Shown piece by piece: positions 43,385 to 51,353 of a DNA stretch of 64,000 nt. The notes below the pieces were generated by a model that searched no databases, was not told where the DNA came from, and was given only the letters and a program-made list of their open reading frames with translations. The number at the start of each line of letters is the position of its first letter. Within the stretch, counting starts at the first letter, position 1. The translations under genes were made by a program, and so were the position numbers. The DNA is from Dehalococcoidia bacterium (GTDB taxonomy: Bacteria > Chloroflexota > Dehalococcoidia > UBA2979), in NCBI GenBank assembly GCA_009379925.1, contig WHSU01000002.1:151495-215494 (forward strand), given 5' to 3'.

Positions 43385-43390
43385 TAGGAT
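43385..43390 (+). promoter_or_regulatory. Extended -10 element of the nth-like gene
   Basis: TGC-TAGGAT ends six bases before the GTG start at 43397, so transcription would begin at the start codon. Compatible with a leaderless mRNA. Confidence 0.45.
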
Positions 43391-43396
43391 GGGGTC

Positions 43397-44137
43397 GTGG
43401 CCACCTCGAAACCCGCGCCGAAACGACCGCCGAAGGGTGCCGGCAGGGCCGCCACCGACGCGACGCGACGCGCGAAGGCGCCCCGCCTCTGGACGCCGGC
43501 CGAGATCATCGAGTTACTCGACGAGGCGTACGGCCGGGCGCCTCAACAGCCCTCGCACGCGCCGGTGTTCGAGTTGGTGCTCACGCTGCTCTCGCAGCAC
43601 ACCTCCGACCACAACTCCGGTCACGCCATGCACCGTCTGATCGAGCGCTTCCCGACATGGCACGCCATCCTCGCGGCCTCGCCCGCGGCCATCGAGGATG
43701 CGATCCGGCCGGGTGGGCTCGCACCGACGAAGTCGAAGCGGTTGCTGGCGTTGCTGGAGGAGGTGAAGCAACACGCACCGGACTTCGACCTGGAGTTCCT
43801 GCGCGACCTGCCGCTGGAGGACGCCAAGCGGTGGCTCACCTCGCTGCCCGGCGTCGGTCCGAAGACGGCGGCGTGCGTGCTCCTCTTCTCCCTCGAGCGG
43901 CCCGCGTTGCCGGTGGACACGCACGTCGAGCGGGTGGCGAAGCGCCTGGGCTTTGTGCCGCCGAAGATGCCCGCGGACAAAGCGCACGCCGTGCTGGAGT
44001 CGATGCTGGAGCCCGAGCAGGTCTACGCCTTCCACGTCGACCTCATCCAGCACGGCCGGCGCACCTGCTACGCGCGCAAGCCTCGATGTGGGGAGTGCGT
44101 GCTGGAAACGCGGTGTCCGAAGGTCGGAGTGAAGTAG
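43397..44137 (+). CDS. Endonuclease III-type DNA glycosylase/AP lyase
   Basis: Removes oxidised pyrimidines and nicks abasic sites. 246 residues: an unstructured Lys/Pro/Ala-rich N-terminus (about 30), then the HhH-GPD domain: LLSQHTSDHNSGHAMHRL, the helix-hairpin-helix LPGVGPKTAACVLLFSL with the catalytic Lys, and LPVDTHVERVAKRLG with the catalytic Asp. The [4Fe-4S] loop C-x6-C-x2-C-x5-C is intact (CYARKPRCGECVLETRC). The Q-H-T-S in place of the usual Q-x-T/N-D motif and the His-rich following helix put it in a subgroup of Nth. GTG start. Confidence 0.92.
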   Translation: MATSKPAPKRPPKGAGRAATDATRRAKAPRLWTPAEIIELLDEAYGRAPQQPSHAPVFELVLTLLSQHTSDHNSGHAMHRLIERFPTWHAILAASPAAIEDAIRPGGLAPTKSKRLLALLEEVKQHAPDFDLEFLRDLPLEDAKRWLTSLPGVGPKTAACVLLFSLERPALPVDTHVERVAKRLGFVPPKMPADKAHAVLESMLEPEQVYAFHVDLIQHGRRTCYARKPRCGECVLETRCPKVGVK

Positions 44138-44271
44138 CGTCGGCCCCCGCGCCCTTCCCTCGGAGGCCACATCGGACGCCAACGAGAACCGGCGAGGATC
44201 GCCTCTTGACCGGCGGACACGCAGCCTTATCTTCAGTGGCTCAACGCGAGTGACTTGAAGGGCGGGCAGCC

Positions 44272-45003
44272 GTGGCGGTCGATTCAGAGCAACCTGGTGA
44301 CGTCGGTCCCTGGCGACGAGTGCTGATCGGCGCACTGGTCGTCCTCGCCGTCATCTTCATCGTGATCATGGTGGTGAACGAGGCGATCATCCCGCCGCTC
44401 ATCGTCTTCGCGCTGGTGTTCGCCGGACTGGCGTATGCGGTCGCGCGATGGGGCAAGAAGCGCTGGGTGCTGATCGTCGCGACGGTGCTCGCGGCGTTGG
44501 CACTCATCTCGAACGTCCCCTTCATCGTCGAAGACCTGACACATCCCGAGACCGCGTTCTCGTTCATCCCTACCGTGATCTCAGTCCTCGCCGCGGTCGT
44601 AGCGGTCATCGCGGGCCTCGGGGCGATCTTCGGCTTCGCCCCCTCGTTGGCCCGGCCGCTGGGCGGCGCAGCCGTCGCGGCCGCGCTGGTCGTGGTTGTA
44701 GTCTCCGGCTTCGCCACCGCAGGCGTCGATGACGCGGAAGCCCAGCCGGACGACGTCACCGTGCTAGCCGAGGGTGTCGAGTACCCGGAAACACTCGCAG
44801 CCCCGGCCGGCACCGTCGGCTTCTTCCTCGACAACCAGGACCTCATCCGCCACACCTTCGTCATCGAGGGCCATGACGTGAAGGAAGAGCTGCCCGGTTC
44901 CTCAACGAAGCGGGTCGAGGTAACGCTAGAGCCGGGTGAGTACACCTACATCTGCGACGTGGCGGGCCACGAGCGCATGGAGGGCGTACTGACGGTCTCG
45001 TAG
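44272..45003 (+). CDS. Membrane-anchored cupredoxin-domain protein
   Basis: 243 residues. About four to five membrane segments in residues 15-155 (for example VLIGALVVLAVIFIVIMVV, PPLIVFALVFAGLAYAVA, WVLIVATVLAALALI, FIPTVISVLAAVVAVIAGLGAIFGF and GGAAVAAALVVVVVSGFATAG) precede an extracytoplasmic cupredoxin of about 90 residues. Type 1 copper ligands are visible: His in IRHTFVIEG and Cys-His-Met in YICDVAGHERMEG, plus the azurin-like Asn/Asp-rich FFLDNQD. Such proteins carry electrons or copper. The fusion to a multi-pass N-terminus is uncommon. GTG start, no strong ribosome-binding site. It could be a copper oxidase subunit relative. Confidence 0.82.
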   Translation: MAVDSEQPGDVGPWRRVLIGALVVLAVIFIVIMVVNEAIIPPLIVFALVFAGLAYAVARWGKKRWVLIVATVLAALALISNVPFIVEDLTHPETAFSFIPTVISVLAAVVAVIAGLGAIFGFAPSLARPLGGAAVAAALVVVVVSGFATAGVDDAEAQPDDVTVLAEGVEYPETLAAPAGTVGFFLDNQDLIRHTFVIEGHDVKEELPGSSTKRVEVTLEPGEYTYICDVAGHERMEGVLTVS

Positions 45004-45019
45004 GCGACGGCTCACCCGC

Positions 45020-45568
45020 TCACGTCGTCCGCTGGTCGAGCAGCAGCTGCATGTCGATGCGGTCCAGCCAGCGGTCGAACTTGTGGCCGGTCTGCCGCTG
45101 TCGCCCGACCTCGACGAAGCCGAACGAGCGATGCAGCGCCACGCTGGCCGCGTTCTCCGACTCGATCCCCGCCAGCATCGTGTGCATCCCGAGGCTTCGC
45201 GCCTCCTCGATGAGCGCCGCGAGCAGAGCGCGGCCGGCCCCGCGCCGCTGGAATCGCTCGTTGACGTAGCCGGCGTCCTCCCGCGTGAAGCGATAGCCCG
45301 CCCGCGGGCTGTGAGGTGCGAGGTAGCCGAAGCCGGCAAGTGCGCCAGCCAGTTCGGCCACCAGCACCGGCGTCGAGTCGTCGTGCTCGGCGAACCACTG
45401 CGCCCGCTGCTCCAGCGACCAGGGCGCGAGGTCCCAGGTCGCGACGCCGTGCTCCACCTCGTAGTTGTAGATGCGGTTGATGACGGGGAGGTCGTCCATG
45501 GTCGCCCGGCGGACCAGGGGCGGGGCCGAGAGCGAGGCCGCCGGCGCATCGGCGTCACGCGCCGGCAT
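45020..45568 (-). CDS. GNAT N-acetyltransferase (phosphinothricin acetyltransferase-like), copy 2
   Basis: 182 residues with the Pat/Bar-like pattern: RATMDDLPVINRIYNYEVEHGVATWDLAPWS at the N-terminus, VLVAELAGALAGFGYLA strand pair, the acetyl-CoA loop QRRGAGRALLAALIEEAR, and SENAASVALHRSFGFVEVG near the C-terminus. The substrate of such proteins ranges from phosphinothricin to methionine derivatives. It is a close paralogue of the gene upstream and overlaps it by 14 bases, a tandem duplication. The insert PHSPRAGYRF replaces the partner's YRPKPGYGC. Confidence 0.88.
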   Translation of the reverse strand: MPARDADAPAASLSAPPLVRRATMDDLPVINRIYNYEVEHGVATWDLAPWSLEQRAQWFAEHDDSTPVLVAELAGALAGFGYLAPHSPRAGYRFTREDAGYVNERFQRRGAGRALLAALIEEARSLGMHTMLAGIESENAASVALHRSFGFVEVGRQRQTGHKFDRWLDRIDMQLLLDQRTT

Positions 45569-46094
45569 CGCGCGGCTCCCGCAGCATCAACTGCACCTCC
45601 ACCGTGTTCAGCCAGCGGCCGAACTTGAAGCCCGTCTCGCGCTCGGTGCCGATGACCGTGTAGCCCAGCGACCGATGCAGCTCGATGCTTCCCACGTTCT
45701 CCGACTCGATCCACGCGACGAGCGTGTGCATCCCGATGCGCCGCGCTTCCTCGATGAGCGCCCCGAGCAGGAGCCGCCCGATACCGGCGCGGTGAAAGCG
45801 GGGGTCGACGAAGATCGTGTTCTCGCGCGTGCAGCCGTAGCCAGGCTTCGGCCGGTAGATGGACAGGTACGCGAAGCCCACGACCTGCCGGTCCTGCTCG
45901 GCCACGAGCACCGGGGTGTTCTCGTCGTGCTCCGCGAACCACTCGACACGGCGCTCCCACGACCACGGCTCGATGTCCCACGTGGCGACGCCACCCAGCA
46001 CCTCGTCGTTGTAGAGGCGGTGGACCGCGGGCAAGTCGTCCGCGGAGGCGGGACGGACGCGGACGGTGGCGGCATCGGGCAATGGATCGCGCAC
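45555..46094 (-). CDS. GNAT N-acetyltransferase (phosphinothricin acetyltransferase-like), copy 1
   Basis: 179 residues, paralogue of the downstream gene: RPASADDLPAVHRLYNDEVLGGVATWDIEPWS, then VLVAEQDRQVVGFAYLSIYRPKPGYGCTREN, the acetyl-CoA loop FHRAGIGRLLLGALIEEAR and SENVGSIELHRSLGYTVIG. Acts as an acetyl-CoA-dependent amine acetyltransferase; substrate unknown. It is divergent from the arginine leader/argJ, with about 150 bases between. The high identity to its neighbour in N-terminal, CoA and C-terminal segments points to duplication after gene transfer or within the lineage. Confidence 0.88.
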   Translation of the reverse strand: MRDPLPDAATVRVRPASADDLPAVHRLYNDEVLGGVATWDIEPWSWERRVEWFAEHDENTPVLVAEQDRQVVGFAYLSIYRPKPGYGCTRENTIFVDPRFHRAGIGRLLLGALIEEARRIGMHTLVAWIESENVGSIELHRSLGYTVIGTERETGFKFGRWLNTVEVQLMLREPRDAGA

Positions 46095-46203
46095 GGGAAA
46101 CTCCAGCCAGGACTACCAAGCCCGGCGCGCGCAGATTACAGCAGAAGTGTATCGCTGAGGTTTCGGCCGCGTGCGAGCAGGTGTACCGTTGCGCCGCCTC
46201 GGA

Positions 46204-46209
46204 TACACT
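46204..46209 (+). promoter_or_regulatory. -10-like hexamer upstream of the argJ leader ORF
   Basis: TACACT lies about 34 bases before the leader ORF start and would begin transcription near 46216. No good -35 was found, so the assignment is tentative. Confidence 0.35.
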
Positions 46210-46242
46210 CACTGCCTTGCATTGTGGAAGGAACGACGAGCG

Positions 46243-46356
46243 ATGACGACGTGGTCTGCCCTGCTCTCTCCGTCCGCCGCCGGTGCGGCATGGATGGGCA
46301 CGTGCGTCCGTCGTCGTCGCGTGGCCATCACCGGCTCGCACCGCACCTCATCGTAG
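46243..46356 (+). CDS. Candidate arginine leader peptide of the arg operon
   Basis: A 37-codon ORF starts at ATG 46243 behind a GAAGGA ribosome-binding site and ends ten bases before argJ. It has four consecutive Arg codons (CGT CGT CGT CGC at 46309-46320, codons 23-26) and one more near the end. Upstream of an arginine-biosynthesis operon this is the pattern of an attenuation or translation-coupling leader, in which ribosome stalling reports arginyl-tRNA shortage. A hairpin GCCGC-CGGT-GCGGC (46276-46289) in the ORF competes with pairing of GCCGCC to GGCGGC (46356-46361) just before argJ. Conservation in relatives was not checked. Confidence 0.5.
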   Translation: MTTWSALLSPSAAGAAWMGTCVRRRRVAITGSHRTSS

Positions 46357-46366
46357 GCGGCGCGCC

Positions 46367-47605
46367 ATGGATGGCTCCCCCTCTTCCCTGGACCTCGAAT
46401 GGATCGAAGGTGGCGGGCTCGACTCGCCGCTGGGCTTCCGCGCCGGCGGCATCTACACCGGCGTCAAGACCTACGGTGACGAACCGAGGCTGGACCTGGG
46501 CCTGATGGCAACGGACGGTCCGTGCACCGTGGCGGGCATGTTCACCCAGAACCAGGTCGTCGGCGACGCGGTGTTGTGGGACCGCGCGGTGGTCGCCTCC
46601 GGCAGCCCGGTACGCGCGCTCATCTGCAACTCTGGCTGCTCCAACGTGCTCAACGGCGAGCAGGGCGCGCGTGACACGCGCCGGATGGCCGAGCTGGTCG
46701 CCGAGCGCCTGGGTGTCGCGCCCGAGGAGGTGCTGATCGGCTCCACCGGGGTGATCGGCCGCCCGCTCCCGATGCCATTGATCGAGCGCGGCATCGCGGA
46801 CGTCGACCTCCGCCCCGATGGTGGCTTCGCGTTCGCGCGGGCGATCATGACGACCGACACGCATCCGAAGCACGCGGCAGTGAGGTTCACCTGCGACGGC
46901 CGCACCTACACCATCGGTGGCTGCATCAAGGGCTCCGGGATGATCCACCCGGACATGGCAACGATGTTCGGGTTCCTCACGACCGACGCGCCCGCCGAGC
47001 GTGACTGGCTACAGGCCACCCTCCGCGAGGTCGTAGGCCGCACCTTCAACATGGTCGACATCGACATGGACACCTCCACCAGCGATACCGCGCTGCTCTT
47101 CGCCAGCGGGGCCGCGGGCGGCGAACCGGTCACCGACGGCCACCCGGCGGCCGCGTCGCTGCACGAGGCCATCGAGGTGGTCGCACGCTACCTCGCGCGC
47201 GAACTCGCCCGGGACGGCGAGGGTGCGCAGACACTGATCGAGGTCGTGGCGGAAGGCGCCGCCAGCCTGGAGGACGCGAGGCGCGCGGCGCGCACGGTCG
47301 CGTCGTCGCCGCTGGTGAAGACGATGATCGTGGGACGTGACCCGAACTGGGGCCGCGTGATGATGGCGGCCGGCCGCTCGGGGGCCCGCTTCGACCAACA
47401 TGCCGCCAGCGTGTGGGTCGGCGAGCACCAGGTGCTCGACCGTGGCACGCCGACGAGTGTGGACCTCGCGCTGGTGTCACAGGCGATGGGCACGCCCGAG
47501 GTGCAACTGCGCGTCCACCTGGGCGCGGGGGAGGCCACGGCGACGGCCTGGGGCTGCGACCTGACGGAGGGGTACGTGCGCATCAACGCGGACTACACGA
47601 CCTGA
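46367..47605 (+). CDS. argJ: Bifunctional ornithine acetyltransferase / N-acetylglutamate synthase
   Basis: Transfers acetyl between N-acetylornithine and glutamate, the cyclic arginine pathway. 412 residues. The autocleavage site is GMIHPDMATMFGFL, with Thr199 as the nucleophile of the beta subunit. Hallmarks MFTQNQVVGDAV, ICNSGCSNVLNGEQG, GSTGVIG and AIMTTDTHPK are present, as is the C-terminal GYVRINADY. Whether it also uses acetyl-CoA (bifunctional) cannot be decided. ATG at 46367 follows the leader ORF with ten bases between. Confidence 0.94.
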   Translation: MDGSPSSLDLEWIEGGGLDSPLGFRAGGIYTGVKTYGDEPRLDLGLMATDGPCTVAGMFTQNQVVGDAVLWDRAVVASGSPVRALICNSGCSNVLNGEQGARDTRRMAELVAERLGVAPEEVLIGSTGVIGRPLPMPLIERGIADVDLRPDGGFAFARAIMTTDTHPKHAAVRFTCDGRTYTIGGCIKGSGMIHPDMATMFGFLTTDAPAERDWLQATLREVVGRTFNMVDIDMDTSTSDTALLFASGAAGGEPVTDGHPAAASLHEAIEVVARYLARELARDGEGAQTLIEVVAEGAASLEDARRAARTVASSPLVKTMIVGRDPNWGRVMMAAGRSGARFDQHAASVWVGEHQVLDRGTPTSVDLALVSQAMGTPEVQLRVHLGAGEATATAWGCDLTEGYVRINADYTT

Positions 47606-47654
47606 CCCGCACGCACCGCACCGCCTCCCGAACGCACGAAGGCGAGGACCCCGG

Positions 47655-48428
47655 ATGACCGAGACCCGCGCGACCGTGGTGAAGATCGGCGGATCCACCC
47701 TCGGCGCCTCCGACACATCGCTCGCGGACGTCGTGGCCCTCCACGCGGCCGGCCAGCGGCTGATCGTCGTGCACGGCGGCGGGGCAATGATCACGGACTG
47801 GCTCGGACGCATGCAGATCGAAACGGAGTTCGTGAACGGCCTCCGCTCGACGGACCAGGCCGCCCTAGATGTGGTGGTGGGCGTGCTGCGCGGCGTGGTC
47901 AACACGCGGCTGGTTGCGGAGATCGTGGCGCTCGGAGGCCGTGCGGTCGGCCTCTGCGGCGTGGACGGCGGGGCGGTCCGGGCCGAGCGTTACGACGAGC
48001 GGCTCGGCTACGTCGGACGGGTCACCTCGGTGGACGGCGCGTTCTTCACGGACCTGCTGGACGCCGGTGTGATCCCGGTGGTGGCCCCGATCGGCCTCGA
48101 GCCGCCCGATCAGCCGCTGAACATCAACGCAGACACGGTGGCGGGCGAGATCGCGCACGCGGTGGGCGCCGAGCGGCTGATCTTCCTCACGGACGTCGAC
48201 GCGCTGCTCGATGCTGAACAGCAGCCGGTGGGGGAACTGTCCGCCGCCCTTGCCGCCGATTTGCGCGCGGACGGGACGCTGGCGGGTGGTATGATCCCGA
48301 AAATCGAGGCCTGCTTCCGCGCGGGTCAAGCAGGTGCTGTGTCTTTCGTTGCCAATGGCACGCTCCCAGGGACCACGCGTCGCATCGTAGCCGGAGAGGC
48401 GCTAGGCACGCGCGTCACGGGAGGGTAG
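47655..48428 (+). CDS. argB: Acetylglutamate kinase
   Basis: Second step of arginine synthesis, phosphorylating N-acetylglutamate. 257 residues of the amino-acid-kinase fold: VVKIGGSTLGASD at the N-terminus, LIVVHGGGAMITDWLG (substrate loop), FVNGLRSTDQAALDVV, VVAPIGLE and LNINADTVAGEIAHAVGAERLIFLTDV, with KIEACFRAG near the end. It lacks the N-terminal helix seen in Arg-inhibited hexameric forms, suggesting an arginine-insensitive dimer. It follows argJ by 49 bases. Confidence 0.93.
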   Translation: MTETRATVVKIGGSTLGASDTSLADVVALHAAGQRLIVVHGGGAMITDWLGRMQIETEFVNGLRSTDQAALDVVVGVLRGVVNTRLVAEIVALGGRAVGLCGVDGGAVRAERYDERLGYVGRVTSVDGAFFTDLLDAGVIPVVAPIGLEPPDQPLNINADTVAGEIAHAVGAERLIFLTDVDALLDAEQQPVGELSAALAADLRADGTLAGGMIPKIEACFRAGQAGAVSFVANGTLPGTTRRIVAGEALGTRVTGG

Positions 48429-48434
48429 CCACGG

Positions 48435-51278
48435 GTGGGATTTTTCGAGGACCGAGGCGGCCGCGGCGACCGGGGTGACCTGGGACCGCCGCCCGATCCG
48501 TTCCGCTTCGGCAACGGGGACAGGGAACTCCGCTCGCCCGTACCGCTGCGCTGGATCGCGATCGCGGCGGTCCTGCTGGTGGTGTTCGTCTCCCTGAACG
48601 TCCTCAAGTCGATCTACGTGGACGTCCTGTGGTTCCAGTCCGTCGACTACGCCGGCGTCTTCCGGCGCGTGATCGTCGCGCGGGTGAGTCTCTTCTTCAC
48701 GGGCGCCCTGATCACGGCGGCCGTGCTGGGTGTGAACATCTGGCTCGCCCGACGCCTGGCGCCTCGCGGGCCGGAAGAGTCGTTCATCGAGGAGGTGGAC
48801 CCCGAGGCGATCCGCCGCATCGTGATGGTGCTGCTGGTCGCTGGGACCCTCTTCTTCGCGGTGATCTTCGGCTCGGTGCTGGGCGGCGGCTGGGAGGTCA
48901 TCCTGCGATGGATGAACGGCGTGTCGTTCGGCCAGACCGACTCGCAGTTTGGCCGCGACATCTCGTTCTACATCTTTGACCTGCCCGCCTACGAGTTCAT
49001 CCAGGGCTGGGCGCTGGGTCTGATGGTGGTGTCCGCGCTGGCCGCCGCCGCGGTGTACGGCCTGAGCATCTCGCTTCAGCGCTTCGAGGTGAACATCACC
49101 CGCGGGATGCGCATCCACCTCTCGATCCTCGTTGGGCTCATCCTGCTGCTGATCGGCGTGAGCACGTACCTCAGCATCTTCGACCTGGTCTCCGCGTCGG
49201 GCGGCATCGTCTACGGCGCGACGTATACCGACGTGCATGCGCGGCTCCCGGCCCGCTACGTCATCATCGCGCTCACGCTGTTCGCCGCCGCGGCCACCAT
49301 CGCCAACGCTTTCCTCACCCGCGAGGGCTTCCGCCTGCCGCTCTTCGCCATCGGACTGTGGGCGTTCGCGGGCATCATCGGCGGGGTGATCTATCCGTCG
49401 GCCGTCCAATCGCTGCAGGTGGAGCCGAACGAGCGCGAGCGCGAGTTCGACTACATCGCGCGGAACATCGCGGCCACTCGGTACGCGTGGGGCCTCAACG
49501 AGATCACGGAAACGCCGTACCCCGCCGAGAACCTGGTCAGCGAGGAGGACATCGCTGCCTTCCCGGAGACCATGGAGAACATTCGCCTGCTGGACCCGCG
49601 GCCGCTGCGCGACACTATCAACCAGCTCCAGGCGATCCGGCAGTTCTACCACTTCGAGGACGTGGACATCGATCGCTACCCGATCGACGAGGGCGGCGTG
49701 GACCAGCAGGTGCTGCTCTCGGCGCGCGAGCTAGACCTGAGCAACGTGCAGGACCGCAACTGGACCCGCGAGCGGCTGCAGCTGACCCATGGATACGGCG
49801 CCGTGGTCACGCCGGTGAACGAGGTACGAGACGCGGGCCTCCCCATGTTCATTACCTCCGACATCCCACCGCAGAGCGAGGAGATCTCGATCTCGCCGGA
49901 GGGGTCACGCATCTACTTCGGGGAGATGACGAACCACTACGTGGTAGTGAAGACGAACGAGCCGGAGTTCGACTACCCGCTGGGCGAGGGCAACACAGAG
50001 ACGTTCTACGAGCCCGACCAGGGCATCCGCGTCTCCTCGATCGGCCGCCGGCTGGCACTGGCCTGGCAGCTGGGGGACGGCAACCTGCTGATCTCCGGGC
50101 AGATCAACAACGACTCGCGCGTGCTGCTGCACCGCAACATCCGCGAGCGCGTGAACAAGGTGGCGCCCTTCCTCCTCCTCGATTCCGACCCCTACCTCGT
50201 CGTCGTCGACGACCAGCTGAAGTGGATCCAGCCGGCCTACACCGTGGCGGACGAGTTCCCGTACTCGCAGCCCACCGGGGGCATCAACTACATGCGCGAC
50301 AGCGTGCAGGTGGTCATCGACGCCACGACCGGCGAGATGGACTTCTACCTGGTCGATGAGCAGGACCCCGTGGTCGCGACGTGGGCGAAGATCTTTCCGG
50401 AGCTGTTCACGCCGGACGAGGAGATGCCCGAGCAGATCCGCAGTCACCTGCGCTACCCGCTGGACATGTTCAAGCGGCAGGCGCAGCAGTACCTCCGCTA
50501 CCACATCACGGACCCGAACGTGTTCTTCATCGGCGAGGACTTCTGGAACATCCCGACGGAGCGCGCCCAGCAGCAATCCGCTCCCATGGAGCCGTACTAC
50601 GTCACGATGACGCTGCCCGGCGAGGACTCGGCGGAGTTCGTGCTGATCCTGCCGTTCACGCCGAACAACCGCCCCAACACCGTCGCCTGGCTCGCCGGCC
50701 GCTCGGACGGGGATGTGTTCGGCACGCTGCGGGCATACCGCTTCCCCACCGGGGACCTGGTCTTCGGCCCCTCCCAGGTGGAGGCGCGCATCGACCAGGA
50801 CGCCCTGATCTCACAGCAACTCAGCCTGTGGGACCGGGCCGGCTCCGAGGTGTTCCGGGGCAACATGCTGATGATCCCCATCGGTGAGTCATTCCTCTTC
50901 GTGCAGCCCATCTATCTGCGAGCTACCCAGGCGCCGCTGCCGGAACTGCGTCGCGTCATCGTCGCGAACGGAAACAACATCGCGATGGAGCCGACGCTCG
51001 ATCAGGCGCTCGACGTGATCTTCGGCCGGCGTGACCCCACGCTGCCCTCCGAGGAGGACGGCGGGGTGATCACGCCGCCACCCGGCGCGACGCCGACACC
51101 CGCACCGACGGCGACACCGCCACCCGGGACCGCTACGCCGCCACCCGACCTGCCGGCCAATCTCCAGCAGTTGCTGGAGGAGGCGCGACGTGCTTCGGAC
51201 GCCGCCGAGGCGGAACTGGAGCGGCTGCGCGAAGTGCTCGACGCCCTGGAGGCGCTGGGCGCCGGCGGTCAGCCGTGA
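48435..51278 (+). CDS. UPF0182-family membrane protein
   Basis: 947 residues. The first 330 contain about seven membrane segments (for example WIAIAAVLLVVFVSLNVLKSIYVDVLWFQSV, with the conserved short W-F-x-S-V signature of the family). A large soluble part of about 550 residues follows (YIARNIAATRYAWGL, GYGAVVTPVNEV, LYFGEMTNHYVVVKT-like). It ends in a Pro/Thr-rich spacer (TPPPGATPTPAPTATPP) and a coiled coil (LLEEARRASDAAEAELERLRE). The family occurs in actinobacteria, Chloroflexi and cyanobacteria and has no known function. It sits between argB and argD, six bases after argB. The GTG start is used. Confidence 0.9.
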   Translation: MGFFEDRGGRGDRGDLGPPPDPFRFGNGDRELRSPVPLRWIAIAAVLLVVFVSLNVLKSIYVDVLWFQSVDYAGVFRRVIVARVSLFFTGALITAAVLGVNIWLARRLAPRGPEESFIEEVDPEAIRRIVMVLLVAGTLFFAVIFGSVLGGGWEVILRWMNGVSFGQTDSQFGRDISFYIFDLPAYEFIQGWALGLMVVSALAAAAVYGLSISLQRFEVNITRGMRIHLSILVGLILLLIGVSTYLSIFDLVSASGGIVYGATYTDVHARLPARYVIIALTLFAAAATIANAFLTREGFRLPLFAIGLWAFAGIIGGVIYPSAVQSLQVEPNEREREFDYIARNIAATRYAWGLNEITETPYPAENLVSEEDIAAFPETMENIRLLDPRPLRDTINQLQAIRQFYHFEDVDIDRYPIDEGGVDQQVLLSARELDLSNVQDRNWTRERLQLTHGYGAVVTPVNEVRDAGLPMFITSDIPPQSEEISISPEGSRIYFGEMTNHYVVVKTNEPEFDYPLGEGNTETFYEPDQGIRVSSIGRRLALAWQLGDGNLLISGQINNDSRVLLHRNIRERVNKVAPFLLLDSDPYLVVVDDQLKWIQPAYTVADEFPYSQPTGGINYMRDSVQVVIDATTGEMDFYLVDEQDPVVATWAKIFPELFTPDEEMPEQIRSHLRYPLDMFKRQAQQYLRYHITDPNVFFIGEDFWNIPTERAQQQSAPMEPYYVTMTLPGEDSAEFVLILPFTPNNRPNTVAWLAGRSDGDVFGTLRAYRFPTGDLVFGPSQVEARIDQDALISQQLSLWDRAGSEVFRGNMLMIPIGESFLFVQPIYLRATQAPLPELRRVIVANGNNIAMEPTLDQALDVIFGRRDPTLPSEEDGGVITPPPGATPTPAPTATPPPGTATPPPDLPANLQQLLEEARRASDAAEAELERLREVLDALEALGAGGQP

Positions 51279-51353
51279 CCCGCGCGCACACATCGAGCGC
51301 ACAGTAGCGAAGCCGCCGGCGGACGCCGGCTGAAATGGGACGCGAGGAGAACG

